Assembly (NCBI RefSeq): GCF_051900415.1
Contig: NZ_JBHZGL010000005.1
Coordinates: 1-64,000, forward strand
Direction of reading: 5' to 3'
DNA: 64,000 nt
Origin: Frateuria_A sp051900415
Lineage (GTDB): Bacteria; Pseudomonadota; Gammaproteobacteria; Xanthomonadales; Rhodanobacteraceae
Positions 31,646-40,650 of this stretch are shown piece by piece. The notes under the pieces were generated by a model that did not search any database, was not told the DNA's origin, and saw only the letters and a list, made by a program, of their open reading frames with translations. The translations under genes were made by a program, and so were the position numbers. Position 1 is the stretch's first letter. The number at the start of each line of letters is the position of its first letter.

Positions 31646-32803
31646 GTGCGTTTCGACCTTGCCACCCTGAGCCTGCTCGGCGCCCTGCAGGCGCTGCTGC
31701 TTGCGCCACTGTTGCTGGTGGCCACGCGCGCCTATACCGGTCGCGCGCGCACCAGCCTGCGCATCTGGGGCATGGTGCTGGTGCTGCAGTCGCTGGGCTG
31801 GTTGCTGGCGGCACTGCGCGGGCAGATCAGCGACTGGTGGTCGATCGTGCTGGCCAACGGCGTACTGATCGTGTCCTACGCCGAAACCGCGCGGGCACTG
31901 CGCCTGTTGCTGGAGGTACCGCAGCGGCGCGGATGGCTGGCCGCGATCGGCCTGGCTGCATGGCTGGGCATCGCCTGGTTCGGCGTCGTCCAGCCGGATT
32001 ACCGCACGCGCGTGTGCATCGCCGCGGCCATGCTGGGCTGCTACCTGGGCATGCTGCTGTGGCCCCTACGCCACGCGCTGCGTCGCGGCGGCTCGACCGC
32101 GCAACGGGTGATGCTGCTGGTGCTGGCCGGTGCCGCGGTCGCCTGGGGCCTTCGCCTGCACGAGCTGGCCACGCTGCCGCAGGTCGGGCTGTTGCTGCCC
32201 ACCCCCGGCAACATCGCCAATATGGTCTACGGCACGCTGGAGCCGGTGTTCGCCACCCTCGGCTTCCTGCTGATGTACAACGAGGCCGCGCAGGCCGAAC
32301 TGCGCCGCCTGGCCCGCACCGACCCGCTGACCGGCACGTTCAACCGGCTGGCACTGGACGAGGAAGGCCTGCGGATGTTCGACGCGGGCGAGGGGCTCGC
32401 CGCTCTGATGCTCGACGCCGACCACTTCAAGACGATCAACGACCGCTTCGGCCACGCCGTCGGCGACCGCGTGCTTGCGGCACTGGCCCACGACATCGGA
32501 ACGTTGCTCCGGCCGGGCGACATCCTGGGCCGGGTCGGCGGCGAGGAATTCCTGTTGTTGCTGCCGCGCAGCGACGTGGACGACGCCCGCGCGCTGGCCG
32601 AGACCTTGCGGGCGCACGTCGCGACGATGTCGCTGGAACTGGACGGCGAGGTCGAGCCGATCACCGTCTCGATCGGCGTGGCCGTGCGCACGCCCGCCGA
32701 TCGGGACGCCGCCGCCCTGGTACGCCGCGCGGACCGCGCCCTCTACGAGGCCAAGCGCGCCGGCCGCAACCGCGTCGTGGCCGCGGACGAGGTGCCAGCC
32801 TGA
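31646..32803 (+). CDS. Membrane-bound diguanylate cyclase
   Basis: A 385-residue protein with about six N-terminal transmembrane segments (1-205) and a cytoplasmic GGDEF domain. The active-site signature is GGEEF, and an inhibitory I-site RPGD lies five residues before it, so product inhibition is expected. DADHFKTIND and the TGTFNRLALD opening are typical. It makes cyclic di-GMP from GTP. Start is GTG 31646. The N-terminal sensor resembles no domain I can name. Its output could feed the pga system about 10 kb away, but that is inference. Confidence 0.9.
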   Translation: MRFDLATLSLLGALQALLLAPLLLVATRAYTGRARTSLRIWGMVLVLQSLGWLLAALRGQISDWWSIVLANGVLIVSYAETARALRLLLEVPQRRGWLAAIGLAAWLGIAWFGVVQPDYRTRVCIAAAMLGCYLGMLLWPLRHALRRGGSTAQRVMLLVLAGAAVAWGLRLHELATLPQVGLLLPTPGNIANMVYGTLEPVFATLGFLLMYNEAAQAELRRLARTDPLTGTFNRLALDEEGLRMFDAGEGLAALMLDADHFKTINDRFGHAVGDRVLAALAHDIGTLLRPGDILGRVGGEEFLLLLPRSDVDDARALAETLRAHVATMSLELDGEVEPITVSIGVAVRTPADRDAAALVRRADRALYEAKRAGRNRVVAADEVPA

Positions 32804-32844
32804 AGCGCTTGCCGCTGCGGCGGACGGCCTGCTCCAATGGGCCG

Positions 32845-33180
32845 ATGCGCCACCTGCTTCCGCTCCTGGCCCTGCTCTGCGCGACGGCCCGCGCCAGCGA
32901 CTACCCGACCGCGGTTTCCGCCTACCTGGCGCGGTTCGACCGCGACGGCGACGGACGCATCGCGCCGCAGGAATACGTCGATTACCTCAGCGCCGGCTTC
33001 CATGCGATGGACGCCAACGGCGACGGCGTGCTCGAGGCCGGCGAACTGCCACCCGGGCCGCGCCGCATGCCGCGTTCGCTGGCGGCCTTCCAGGCCGACC
33101 TGCGCGCGCAGTTCCGCCGCTCCGACCGCAACCACGACGGCTTCCTCAGTGCGCAGGAACTGGCGCAGCCGCCGGGCTAG
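32845..33180 (+). CDS. Secreted EF-hand calcium-binding protein
   Basis: A 111-residue protein with a signal peptide (cleavage near ATARA-SD, about residue 17) and three EF-hand loops: DRDGDGRIAPQE, DANGDGVLEAGE and DRNHDGFLSAQE. Each loop has the expected Asp/Asn-Gly-Glu ligands, so calcium binding is likely. It starts 41 bases after the diguanylate cyclase and reads in the same direction. Its role in the periplasm or outside the cell is unknown. ATG 32845 gives the only good signal peptide. Confidence 0.82.
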   Translation: MRHLLPLLALLCATARASDYPTAVSAYLARFDRDGDGRIAPQEYVDYLSAGFHAMDANGDGVLEAGELPPGPRRMPRSLAAFQADLRAQFRRSDRNHDGFLSAQELAQPPG

Positions 33181-33288
33181 GGGAAACCGAACCCTGCATC
33201 CGCCGCACGCCATCCGTGCCGCGCACGCAGCAATCCGGCCGCACCGATGCGCTATCGTGCGCGCTTCGTTCGACGGTGACCCTGCCGC

Positions 33289-34599
33289 ATGGATTCGACC
33301 CACACCGCACTCAGCGACACACGCCGCCGCGCGGCGGTGATCTTCATCTTCGTCACCGTGCTGCTGGACATGCTGGCGTTCGGCATCGTCATCCCGGTGC
33401 TGCCGCACCTGATCGAACAACTTGCTGGCGGCGGTATCGCCAGGGCCGCGTGGTGGGTGGGGGTGTTCTCCACCGTGTTCGCGGTGGTGCAGTTCGCCTT
33501 CTCGCCGGTGCAGGGCGCGTTGTCGGACCGTTTCGGCCGTCGGCCGGTGATCCTGATCTCCAACCTCGGGCTGGCGATCGACTTCGTGATCCTGGCGCTG
33601 GCGCCCACGCTGTGGCTGCTGTTCGTCAGCCGCGCGCTGCTGGGCATGACCGCGGCGAGCTTCACCACCGCCAACGCCTACATCGCCGACATCACGCCGA
33701 AGGAAAAACGTGCGGCCGCCTACGGCATGCTCGGCGGCGCGTTCGGGCTGGGCTTCATCGTGGGACCGGGGCTGGGCGGCTTCCTCGGCGACATCTCGCT
33801 GCGGCTGCCGTTCTGGGTGGCCGGCGGTCTGGCGCTGTGCAACTTCCTGTACGGCTATTTCATCCTGCCCGAATCGCTGCCGAAGGAACGACGCACGCCG
33901 CGTTTCGAACTGCACAGCGCGCATCCGCTCGGCTCGCTGAAGTTGCTCCGCCGCCACCCGCAGGTGCTGGGCCTGGGCGTGGTGATGTTCCTTGTGTACC
34001 TGGCGCACTACGTGCTGCAGACCACCTTCGTGCTGTACGCGGACTACCGCTACGACTGGGGTCCGCAGGCGGTGGGCTTCGTGCTGATGCTGGTGGGCGC
34101 CTGCGACGGCTCGGTGCAGGCCTTTCTCACCGGCAAGCTGACGCCGCGCTTCGGCGAACGGCGGGTGCTGCTGGCCGGCCTGGTCTGCGGCGTGGGCGCG
34201 TTCCTGCTGATGGGCGTGGCGAAACAGGGCTGGCTGTTCCTCGCCGGCATTCCGCTGATGGCGTTGTGGAGCCTGTCCGGGCCGCCGATCCAGGCGATCA
34301 TGACGCATCAGGTCGATCCGTCCGAGCAGGGCCGCCTGCAGGGCGCGATCACCAGCCTGGGCAGCTTTGCCGGCATTTTCGGGCCGTACCTGTTCGCGCA
34401 GGTGTTCGCCTTCTCGATCGCGCCCACATCGCCCGTGCACCTGCCAGGCCTGGCCTTCGTGCTGGCGGCGTTGCTGCTGCTCGCCGGCGCGATCATCGCG
34501 GCGCGCGTGACCGCGCGCACCGCACCGCTGGCCGACGACGGCTCCATCCACGACGCGGCGGACGCCCCGGGCGCACTGCCGCACGATTCCTCCCACTGA
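33289..34599 (+). CDS. MFS efflux transporter, TetA/TCR-like
   Basis: A 436-residue major facilitator with twelve predicted helices. Motif A (SDRFGRRPV) lies between helices 2 and 3, and the drug:H+ antiporter motif-like GPGLGGFLGD follows helix 4/5. It resembles the TCR/Tet family, but so do many intrinsic transporters of Xanthomonadales, so tetracycline export is not claimed. There is no TetR-type regulator next to it. The Asp in LLDMLAFGIVIPVLP (helix 1) is conserved in the family. Confidence 0.85.
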   Translation: MDSTHTALSDTRRRAAVIFIFVTVLLDMLAFGIVIPVLPHLIEQLAGGGIARAAWWVGVFSTVFAVVQFAFSPVQGALSDRFGRRPVILISNLGLAIDFVILALAPTLWLLFVSRALLGMTAASFTTANAYIADITPKEKRAAAYGMLGGAFGLGFIVGPGLGGFLGDISLRLPFWVAGGLALCNFLYGYFILPESLPKERRTPRFELHSAHPLGSLKLLRRHPQVLGLGVVMFLVYLAHYVLQTTFVLYADYRYDWGPQAVGFVLMLVGACDGSVQAFLTGKLTPRFGERRVLLAGLVCGVGAFLLMGVAKQGWLFLAGIPLMALWSLSGPPIQAIMTHQVDPSEQGRLQGAITSLGSFAGIFGPYLFAQVFAFSIAPTSPVHLPGLAFVLAALLLLAGAIIAARVTARTAPLADDGSIHDAADAPGALPHDSSH

Positions 34600-34613
34600 C
34601 GCTGGAGATCTCC

Positions 34614-35126
34614 ATGACGCTTTCGATGTACCAGGCTTCCGTTCCCGTGTTCGTGCGTGCGCTGTCGAATCTTGCCCACGTGCTGAAGAAGGGCGAGGCG
34701 CACGCCAGGGCCAAGGGCGTGACCGACGAGGTGCTGCTGAACACCCGCCTGATTCCGGACATGCTGCCGCTGGTCAAGCAGGTGCAGATCGCCTGCGACA
34801 TGGTCGCGCGCGGCACCGCCCGGCTGGCCGGCGTGGAACCGGCCTCGTTCGAGGACAACGAAACCACGCTGGAGCAGATCCACGCGCGCATCCAGCGCGT
34901 GATCGAGTACGTGCAGGGCTTCGACGCGAGCCAGATCGACGGCAGCGAGAGCCGCGAGATCCACCTGAAGATGCGCAACGGCGAGATGGACTTCAAAGGC
35001 CAGGACTACCTGTTCGGCTTCGTGACGCCGAACCTCTATTTCCATTGCACGACGACCTACGTGATCCTGCGCGAGGCGGGCGCGGAGCTGGGCAAGACCG
35101 ACTTCATCGCCGGCGCCCAGCAGTAG
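34614..35126 (+). CDS. DUF1993 family protein
   Basis: A 170-residue protein of the DUF1993 family, a predicted four-helix bundle related in fold to DinB/YfiT proteins. The conserved opening MTLSMYQASVPVF and the PNLYFHCTTTYVILRE C-terminal segment are clear. Its function is not established. It begins 15 bases after the MFS gene, suggesting an operon. A strong stem-loop (35137-35162) follows. Confidence 0.85.
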   Translation: MTLSMYQASVPVFVRALSNLAHVLKKGEAHARAKGVTDEVLLNTRLIPDMLPLVKQVQIACDMVARGTARLAGVEPASFEDNETTLEQIHARIQRVIEYVQGFDASQIDGSESREIHLKMRNGEMDFKGQDYLFGFVTPNLYFHCTTTYVILREAGAELGKTDFIAGAQQ

Positions 35127-35136
35127 GTTTTCCAAG

Positions 35137-35162
35137 GGGCGCGACGGCATGCCGTCGCGCCC
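35137..35162. terminator. Stem-loop downstream of the DUF1993 gene
   Basis: GGGCGCGACGGC-AT-GCCGTCGCGCCC, a perfect 12-base stem with a two-base loop, starting 11 bases after the stop codon. No T-run follows, so it may be a 3' stabilising structure or a Rho-assisted terminator. Confidence 0.5.
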
Positions 35163-35288
35163 GGCTGAACGAAAGCGATGTGCCAACTTTCCGGCACATC
35201 GTGAAGCGTGACCGTGCTCACACTCGCCATCGCTGCATGGCGCGAGCCCTGCTTGTCCCTGCGCGAGTCTTCACCCCTTGAGCAGATC

Positions 35289-35501
35289 ATGGACAGCTTC
35301 TACGAATGCATCATTTGCGGCGGCCCCCAGCACGGGCTGGTCTACAAGCGCCCGCTGAACTCGCGCCACTCCACGCCGCTGGCGGTCGTCACCGACGATG
35401 GCGAGCTGTGCACGCCGGCTGCGCGCAAGTTCGGCTCGCGCGTGGTGCTGCTGCACCCGCAAGCCACCGGCGAGCAGTTCCGGACCATTCTCGCGGCGTA
35501 A
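35289..35501 (+). CDS. Small CxxC-containing protein, unknown function
   Basis: A 70-residue protein starting MDSFYECIICGGPQHG, with a CxxC pair (residues 7-10) that could bind metal. The rest is basic and polar. Codon use resembles that of neighbouring genes. ATG 35289 is the first plausible start; an upstream GTG at 35208 would give 97 residues but reads through a non-conserved leader. I do not recognise the family. Confidence 0.55.
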   Translation: MDSFYECIICGGPQHGLVYKRPLNSRHSTPLAVVTDDGELCTPAARKFGSRVVLLHPQATGEQFRTILAA

Positions 35502-35682
35502 ATGGCGTGCCGCGTCACATCCGCCCGACGACGCGCCAGTGGCGGTTTGAACGCCTGATGACAGCGCCTGCCGCACCGCGTCACCCGCGCTCGCCTTGTT
35601 CCGGCGCACCCGACCCGCGGACAATACGCGGCCCGGCGTAGCCCGACCGCCTCCGGTCGTGGCCGCCAGACCGTGCGAACCC

Positions 35683-37338
35683 ATGTTGCGACTGACCGAC
35701 CTCAAGCTCCCGCTGGACCACCCGCCCGAAGCGCTGGCGAAGGCGGTGCTTGCACGCCTGGAGCTTCCGGCATCCGCACTGCGCGGCATCAGCGTGTTCC
35801 GCCGCGGCTACGACGCGCGCAAGCGCGGGGCGATCGCGCTGATCTACACGCTGGACCTGGACGTGGCCGACGAGGCGGCGGTGCTGGCGCGCTTTGCCGA
35901 CGACCGCCACGTGCAGCCCACACCCGATACCCGCTATCACCCTGTCGCGCGTGCGCCGGCACGACTGGAACACCGGCCGATCGTGGTCGGTTTCGGTCCG
36001 TGCGGCATCTTTGCGGCGCTGATCCTGGCGGAGATGGGCTTTGCGCCCATCGTGCTCGACCGCGGCAAGGCCGTGCGCGAACGCACCCGGGACACCTGGG
36101 ACCTGTGGCGCAAGCGTCACCTGCACCCCGAATCGAACGTGCAGTTCGGCGAGGGCGGCGCCGGCACCTTCTCCGACGGCAAGCTGCACAGCCAGATCTC
36201 CGACCCGCACCACCACGGGCGCAAGGTGCTGACCGAGTTCGTCAAGGCAGGCGCGCCGGAAGAGATCCTCTACGTCAGCAAGCCGCACATCGGCACCTTC
36301 CGCCTGGTGACCATGGTGGAGAACATGCGTGGCACCATCCAGGCGCTGGGCGGGGAGATCCGCTTCGACCAGCGCGTGGACGACCTGCTGGTCGAGACCG
36401 CGGCCGACGGTACGCGGCACGTGCGCGGCGTGCATCTGGCCGACGGCGGCGAGCTGCGCTCGGACCATGTGGTACTGGCCGTCGGCCACAGCGCGCGCGA
36501 CACCTTCGAGATGCTGCACGCGCGCGGCGTCTATCTGGAGGCCAAGCCGTTCTCGATCGGCTTCCGCATCGAGCATCCGCAATCGGTGATCGACCGCGCG
36601 CGCTTCGGCCCGCAGGCGGGCCACCCGATCCTCGGTGCGGCCGACTACAAGCTGGTCCACCACGGCAACAAGGCCGGCCAGAGCGGCCGCTCGGTGTACA
36701 GCTTCTGCATGTGCCCGGGCGGCACCGTGGTGGCAGCCACGTCCGAACCCGGGCGCGTCGTCACCAATGGCATGAGCCAGTACTCGCGCAACGAGCGCAA
36801 CGCCAACGCGGCGATCGTCTGCGGCATCACGCCGGCGGATTTCGCCGCCTACGGCGAGGGGCCGCTGGCGGGCATCGCGCTGCAGCGGCACTGGGAGTCG
36901 CATGCCTTCGGCATGGGCGGCGGCGATTACAGCGCGCCGGCGCAACGCGTGGGCGATTTCATGGCCGGCCGGCCGTCACGGGAGCTTGGCGAGGTGGTGC
37001 CCTCGTACAAGCCCGGCGTACACCTGACCGACCTCGCCACGGCCCTGCCCGACTACGCAATCGGCGCGATTCGCGAAGCGCTGCCGCTGTTCGACCGGCA
37101 GATCCGCGGCTTCGCCATGCACGACGCGATGCTGACCGGCGTGGAGACGCGCACGTCCTCGCCGGTGCGGGTCAAGCGCGACGAGGGCGACTACCAGAGC
37201 CTCAACACGCGCGGGCTGTTCCCGGCCGGCGAGGGCGCGGGCTACGCCGGCGGGATCCTGTCGGCGGCAGTGGATGGCATCCGCGTCGCCGAAGCGGTGG
37301 CGCTGGCGATCACCGGGTCGGAACCTCGGGCGATCTGA
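35683..37338 (+). CDS. FAD-dependent dehydrogenase (COG2509-like)
   Basis: A 551-residue uncharacterised FAD-dependent dehydrogenase. An N-terminal ferredoxin-like region (1-95) precedes the FAD-binding PIVVGFGPCGIFAAL. Family hallmarks are the GEGGAGTFSDGKLHSQ segment, the SFCMCPGG motif and the C-terminal GLFPAGEGAGYAGGI flavin-binding loop. The substrate is unknown for the family. ATG 35683 is chosen because the family N-terminus starts MLRLTDLKLP. A type-1 repeat begins two bases after the stop codon. Confidence 0.88.
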   Translation: MLRLTDLKLPLDHPPEALAKAVLARLELPASALRGISVFRRGYDARKRGAIALIYTLDLDVADEAAVLARFADDRHVQPTPDTRYHPVARAPARLEHRPIVVGFGPCGIFAALILAEMGFAPIVLDRGKAVRERTRDTWDLWRKRHLHPESNVQFGEGGAGTFSDGKLHSQISDPHHHGRKVLTEFVKAGAPEEILYVSKPHIGTFRLVTMVENMRGTIQALGGEIRFDQRVDDLLVETAADGTRHVRGVHLADGGELRSDHVVLAVGHSARDTFEMLHARGVYLEAKPFSIGFRIEHPQSVIDRARFGPQAGHPILGAADYKLVHHGNKAGQSGRSVYSFCMCPGGTVVAATSEPGRVVTNGMSQYSRNERNANAAIVCGITPADFAAYGEGPLAGIALQRHWESHAFGMGGGDYSAPAQRVGDFMAGRPSRELGEVVPSYKPGVHLTDLATALPDYAIGAIREALPLFDRQIRGFAMHDAMLTGVETRTSSPVRVKRDEGDYQSLNTRGLFPAGEGAGYAGGILSAAVDGIRVAEAVALAITGSEPRAI

Positions 37339-37340
37339 AG

Positions 37341-37390
37341 CCCTCTCCCCTCCGGGGAGAGGGTTTGGGTGAGGGGCGGGGCTCGCGGGG
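37341..37390. repeat. Type-1 palindromic repeat
   Basis: CCCTCTCCCC-TCC-GGGGAGAGGG core with TTTGGGTGAGGGGCGGGGCTCGCGGG flank, directly after the FAD dehydrogenase stop codon. Confidence 0.8.
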
Positions 37391-37438
37391 GAGGTCCTCG
37401 GTGCCATGAAGCGCAGAAGTGAGTTTCCCGCAAGAGCG

Positions 37439-37475
37439 GCCCCTCACCCCAGCCCTCTCCCCGGAGGGGCGAGGG
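37439..37475. repeat. Type-1 palindromic repeat
   Basis: CCCCTCACCCCAG flank and the CCCTCTCCCC / GGGGCGAGGG core with one mismatch, just downstream of the convergent GGDEF/EAL gene. Confidence 0.8.
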
Positions 37476-37485
37476 AGCAGAGCTC

Positions 37486-40431
37486 TCAGTCGGCGCGGCC
37501 CTCGCGCCCCAGCCACGCCCCGATCGGCGCCGGGTGGCCGAGCAGATAGCCCTGCCCCAGTTCGCAGCCCATGCCGAGCAGCGCCTCGCATTGGGCGGGT
37601 GTCTCGATGCCTTCGGCAATCACCTGGATGTCGAGCGCACGCGCCAGTGCCAGGATCGCGGCGACCACGGTGGTCGCGGTGGTGTGCTCGTCTTCGCCCA
37701 GCGCATGCACGAACGCACGGTCGATCTTGAGCATGCGCAGCGGTAGCGAGTGCAGGTAGCTCAGCGAGGAATAGCCGGTGCCGAAATCATCCAGCGCCGC
37801 GCCCACGCCGATCGCGCGCAGGCGCTCGAGCATCGTGCGCACCTGTTCGGGGTTGTCCAGCAGCGAGCCTTCGGTGACCTCCACGATCAGCCGCCAGGGC
37901 GGCAGGCCGGTGCGTTCGAGCAAGCGCACCAGGCGGGCGTCGAAGTCGCGGTGGCGCAGGTGCAGCGCGGACACGTTGAAGGTCAGGAAGGTGTTCTTGT
38001 CGGCCAGCTGCAGGAAGCGCTCGCAGCCGCGCTCGAACAGCCGCCAGTCGATCGATTCAATGTGGCCGCTGTCGTGCGCCACCTTGAGGAAATCGGCCGG
38101 CCCGAGCACGCCCAGCTTCGGATGGTTCCAGCGCAGCAGCGCCTCGTAGCCCACTACCGCGCCATCGGCCAACCGGCAGAACGGTTGCAGGTAAGGCTCG
38201 AACTCGTCGCGTGCCAGCGCCTGGCGCAGTTCGCCTTCCATGGTCAGCACGTCGATGACGTTCTTGGCGAGTGTCTCGTCGAACAGCTCGTAGCGCTTGC
38301 GGCCCTGCTCCTTGGCCCGGTACAGCGCGATGTCGGCATCGCGCAGCACCTCGTCGGCGGTGACGTAGGTGTTGTCGCCGATGGCGATGCCCATGCTGGC
38401 CGAGGGCGCCAGTTCGCGGCCGGCGACCTGCATCGGCACGCTCAGCGCGTCGAGCACGCGTTGCGCTACCGCGATCGCCGCGGCGGGGATGTCGATGTCC
38501 TCCAGCAGGATCGCGAACTCGTCGCCGGACAGCCGCGCGACCACGTCCGGCTCGCGCACGCAGTCGTGCAGGCGGCGGGCGATCTCCTTCAGGAAGGCGT
38601 CGCCCGCCAGGTGGCCGAGGCTGTCGTTGATGACCTTGAAGCGGTCCACATCCAGGTACAAGAGCGCGCAGCGCCGGCCCGGCTCGCGCTGCAGGATCGC
38701 CAGCACGCGCTCGAGCCGGTCGCGCAGGAAACCGCGGTTGGGCAGGCCGGTGAGCGCGTCGTGCATCACCTCGTGCTTGAGCTGGCTCTGCACGCGCTCG
38801 CGCTCGGTGATCTCCTGGCGCAGCTCGGACGTGCGCTCGGCCACGCGCTGTTCCAGCTCGGCGTAGGCGCGCTGCAGCGACACGGCGGCGCGGCGGCGAT
38901 GAATGCTGTTGGCGATCTGCAGCGCGGCGAAGGTGAGCAGTTCCTGGTCGGCCTGGTCGTAGTCGATCGAGGGCGTGTAGCTCTGCACCGCGACCAGGCC
39001 GATCGCCTGCTCGTCGACCCGCAGCGGCACGCCCAGCCAGCACACCGCCGGCCGACCCACGCGGACCAGGTCGACCTCATCGCGGCGCGCGAGCTCCATG
39101 GTGTCTTCCTGGAAGGCCAGCAAGGGCTGCCCGCCGCGCAGCACATACTCGGACAGGCCACGGCCCAGCGGGCGCTCCTGCGCCTTGCGCACGCCGGCGT
39201 CGACGTAATAGGGGAACACCAGCTTCTGGCGGTCGTCCGAGAGCAGCGCGATGAAGAAGTTCTCCGCGTTGATGAGCTCGCCGACCACCGCGTGCGTGCG
39301 CTCGTAGAACTCGTTCTCGTCGATGTCGGCGGTAGCCAGCTGCGCCAGGTGGAACAGCGCCGCCTGCAACCGCTCGGCACGCTGGCGCTCGAGCACTTCC
39401 TGCTGCAGGCCGCGGTTGGCCTCGGCCAGTTCCTGCGTGCGCAGGCGCACGCGCTCCTCCAGCTCGTCCTTGCTCTGCTTGCGTTCCAGCGCGGTGAGCA
39501 CGTGGCTGCCGACGAACTCCAGCAGCGCGCGATCGTCCTCGGAGAAACCGATGCCGGCCTGATAGCTCTGCACCACCAGCGCGCCGTGCACCTGGCCATC
39601 GCGCAGCATCGGCACGCCCAGCCAGTCCACCGCCTCCGGCCCGGAGGGGGCGAAGATGCCCGACACCTGTCGGCTGATCTGGTCCAGGCTGCCCATCAGC
39701 GCCTTGCCGCCGGTGAGCAGGTGCCAGGTCATGGAGTTGCGCAGGCTTTCCAGCGGCACGTCGTGGCTGGTGTCCGGTGCGTCGGTGTCTTCGATGTCTG
39801 CGTAGTAGAGGAACCGCATCGTGCCATGCTGCGGATCGCTGCGTACGATGAAGAAATTCTCCGCATACATCAGCGTGCTGATGATGCCGTGGATGCGCTT
39901 GAGCATCTCGGGCATGTCCAGGTCCGAGCCAGCCAGGTCGGAGATGGCGAACAGCGCGCGCTGGAGTACTTCCGAACGCACCAGTTGCTTGTGCGAGTCC
40001 TCCAGGTCGGCCAGCTTCAACGCACGCTGCAGGTACGGGCCGGCCAGTTCCAGGAAGGGTTGAAGCTGGCCCAGCAAGGGCTCCGGGGCCTGGCCGCGCT
40101 CGACCTCGAGCATCAGGAACGCACGCTCCTGCGGCAGCAGCCGCACCAGCAGCTCCTGCCCCTGGCGTACCGATCCCCTGGCGTTGGATGTCAGCAAGGT
40201 CCGGGCGCGGTCGATGCGCGCGTGATCGGGCCGGCCACTGCTGCTGTAGGTGCGCGGCAAGCCGCTGCCGGCCCAGGCCACGACCGCGTGGCGGCACCCG
40301 GCCTGTTCCTGCGCGAAAGCGGCGACCACGGTGGCGACCTCGGCGGGCGTGGTCGCTCCCACCAGGCGCGCCAGCCAGCCGGCTTCGCCCCCCTGCGAAG
40401 GTTCAAGCGGGGTGGCGCGGGGGGAACTCAT
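37486..40431 (-). CDS. GAF-GAF-GGDEF-EAL cyclic di-GMP signalling protein
   Basis: A 981-residue cytoplasmic protein: two GAF sensor domains (about 165-315 and 360-510), coiled-coil linkers (about 318-355 and 520-550), a GGDEF domain with SGDEF (635-639) and an EAL domain with EALLRW (763-768), DDFGTGYSS and EGIET. The EAL catalytic set looks complete, so it is probably a phosphodiesterase. SGDEF can still be active or only bind GTP. No transmembrane segment is visible. It stands alone, divergent from dinG. The N-terminal 150 residues may form a third, degenerate sensor. Confidence 0.92.
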   Translation of the reverse strand: MSSPRATPLEPSQGGEAGWLARLVGATTPAEVATVVAAFAQEQAGCRHAVVAWAGSGLPRTYSSSGRPDHARIDRARTLLTSNARGSVRQGQELLVRLLPQERAFLMLEVERGQAPEPLLGQLQPFLELAGPYLQRALKLADLEDSHKQLVRSEVLQRALFAISDLAGSDLDMPEMLKRIHGIISTLMYAENFFIVRSDPQHGTMRFLYYADIEDTDAPDTSHDVPLESLRNSMTWHLLTGGKALMGSLDQISRQVSGIFAPSGPEAVDWLGVPMLRDGQVHGALVVQSYQAGIGFSEDDRALLEFVGSHVLTALERKQSKDELEERVRLRTQELAEANRGLQQEVLERQRAERLQAALFHLAQLATADIDENEFYERTHAVVGELINAENFFIALLSDDRQKLVFPYYVDAGVRKAQERPLGRGLSEYVLRGGQPLLAFQEDTMELARRDEVDLVRVGRPAVCWLGVPLRVDEQAIGLVAVQSYTPSIDYDQADQELLTFAALQIANSIHRRRAAVSLQRAYAELEQRVAERTSELRQEITERERVQSQLKHEVMHDALTGLPNRGFLRDRLERVLAILQREPGRRCALLYLDVDRFKVINDSLGHLAGDAFLKEIARRLHDCVREPDVVARLSGDEFAILLEDIDIPAAAIAVAQRVLDALSVPMQVAGRELAPSASMGIAIGDNTYVTADEVLRDADIALYRAKEQGRKRYELFDETLAKNVIDVLTMEGELRQALARDEFEPYLQPFCRLADGAVVGYEALLRWNHPKLGVLGPADFLKVAHDSGHIESIDWRLFERGCERFLQLADKNTFLTFNVSALHLRHRDFDARLVRLLERTGLPPWRLIVEVTEGSLLDNPEQVRTMLERLRAIGVGAALDDFGTGYSSLSYLHSLPLRMLKIDRAFVHALGEDEHTTATTVVAAILALARALDIQVIAEGIETPAQCEALLGMGCELGQGYLLGHPAPIGAWLGREGRAD

Positions 40432-40650
40432 GCAGGCACCCCACGGCGGCGGAGCCCGTCACCGCAGCGACCGGCCTGCTCATGCGCCCCTGCCCTGCAA
40501 CAGCGCCGTTTCATGGAGTTCCTGTCATGCCCCCGGCTCCAGCCCACTCGTGATGCATACCATAAGATCGACCATCGCGAACCTATCTTGAGCCACGTGC
40601 ATGTGGCGCCACGCCCGGCGGAGCCCCGCCCCGCGGGCTAGAATCGCCCG

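Noticed and set aside
33289..34599. Tetracycline-resistance gene tetA
   Set aside because: Family-level similarity only; no tetR and no sign of transfer, and such transporters are chromosomal in this order.
37750..40641. A 963-residue open frame opposite the GGDEF/EAL gene
   Set aside because: The minus strand encodes intact GAF, GGDEF and EAL motifs. The plus-strand translation is low-complexity His/Gln/Arg/Val sequence with no family signal.
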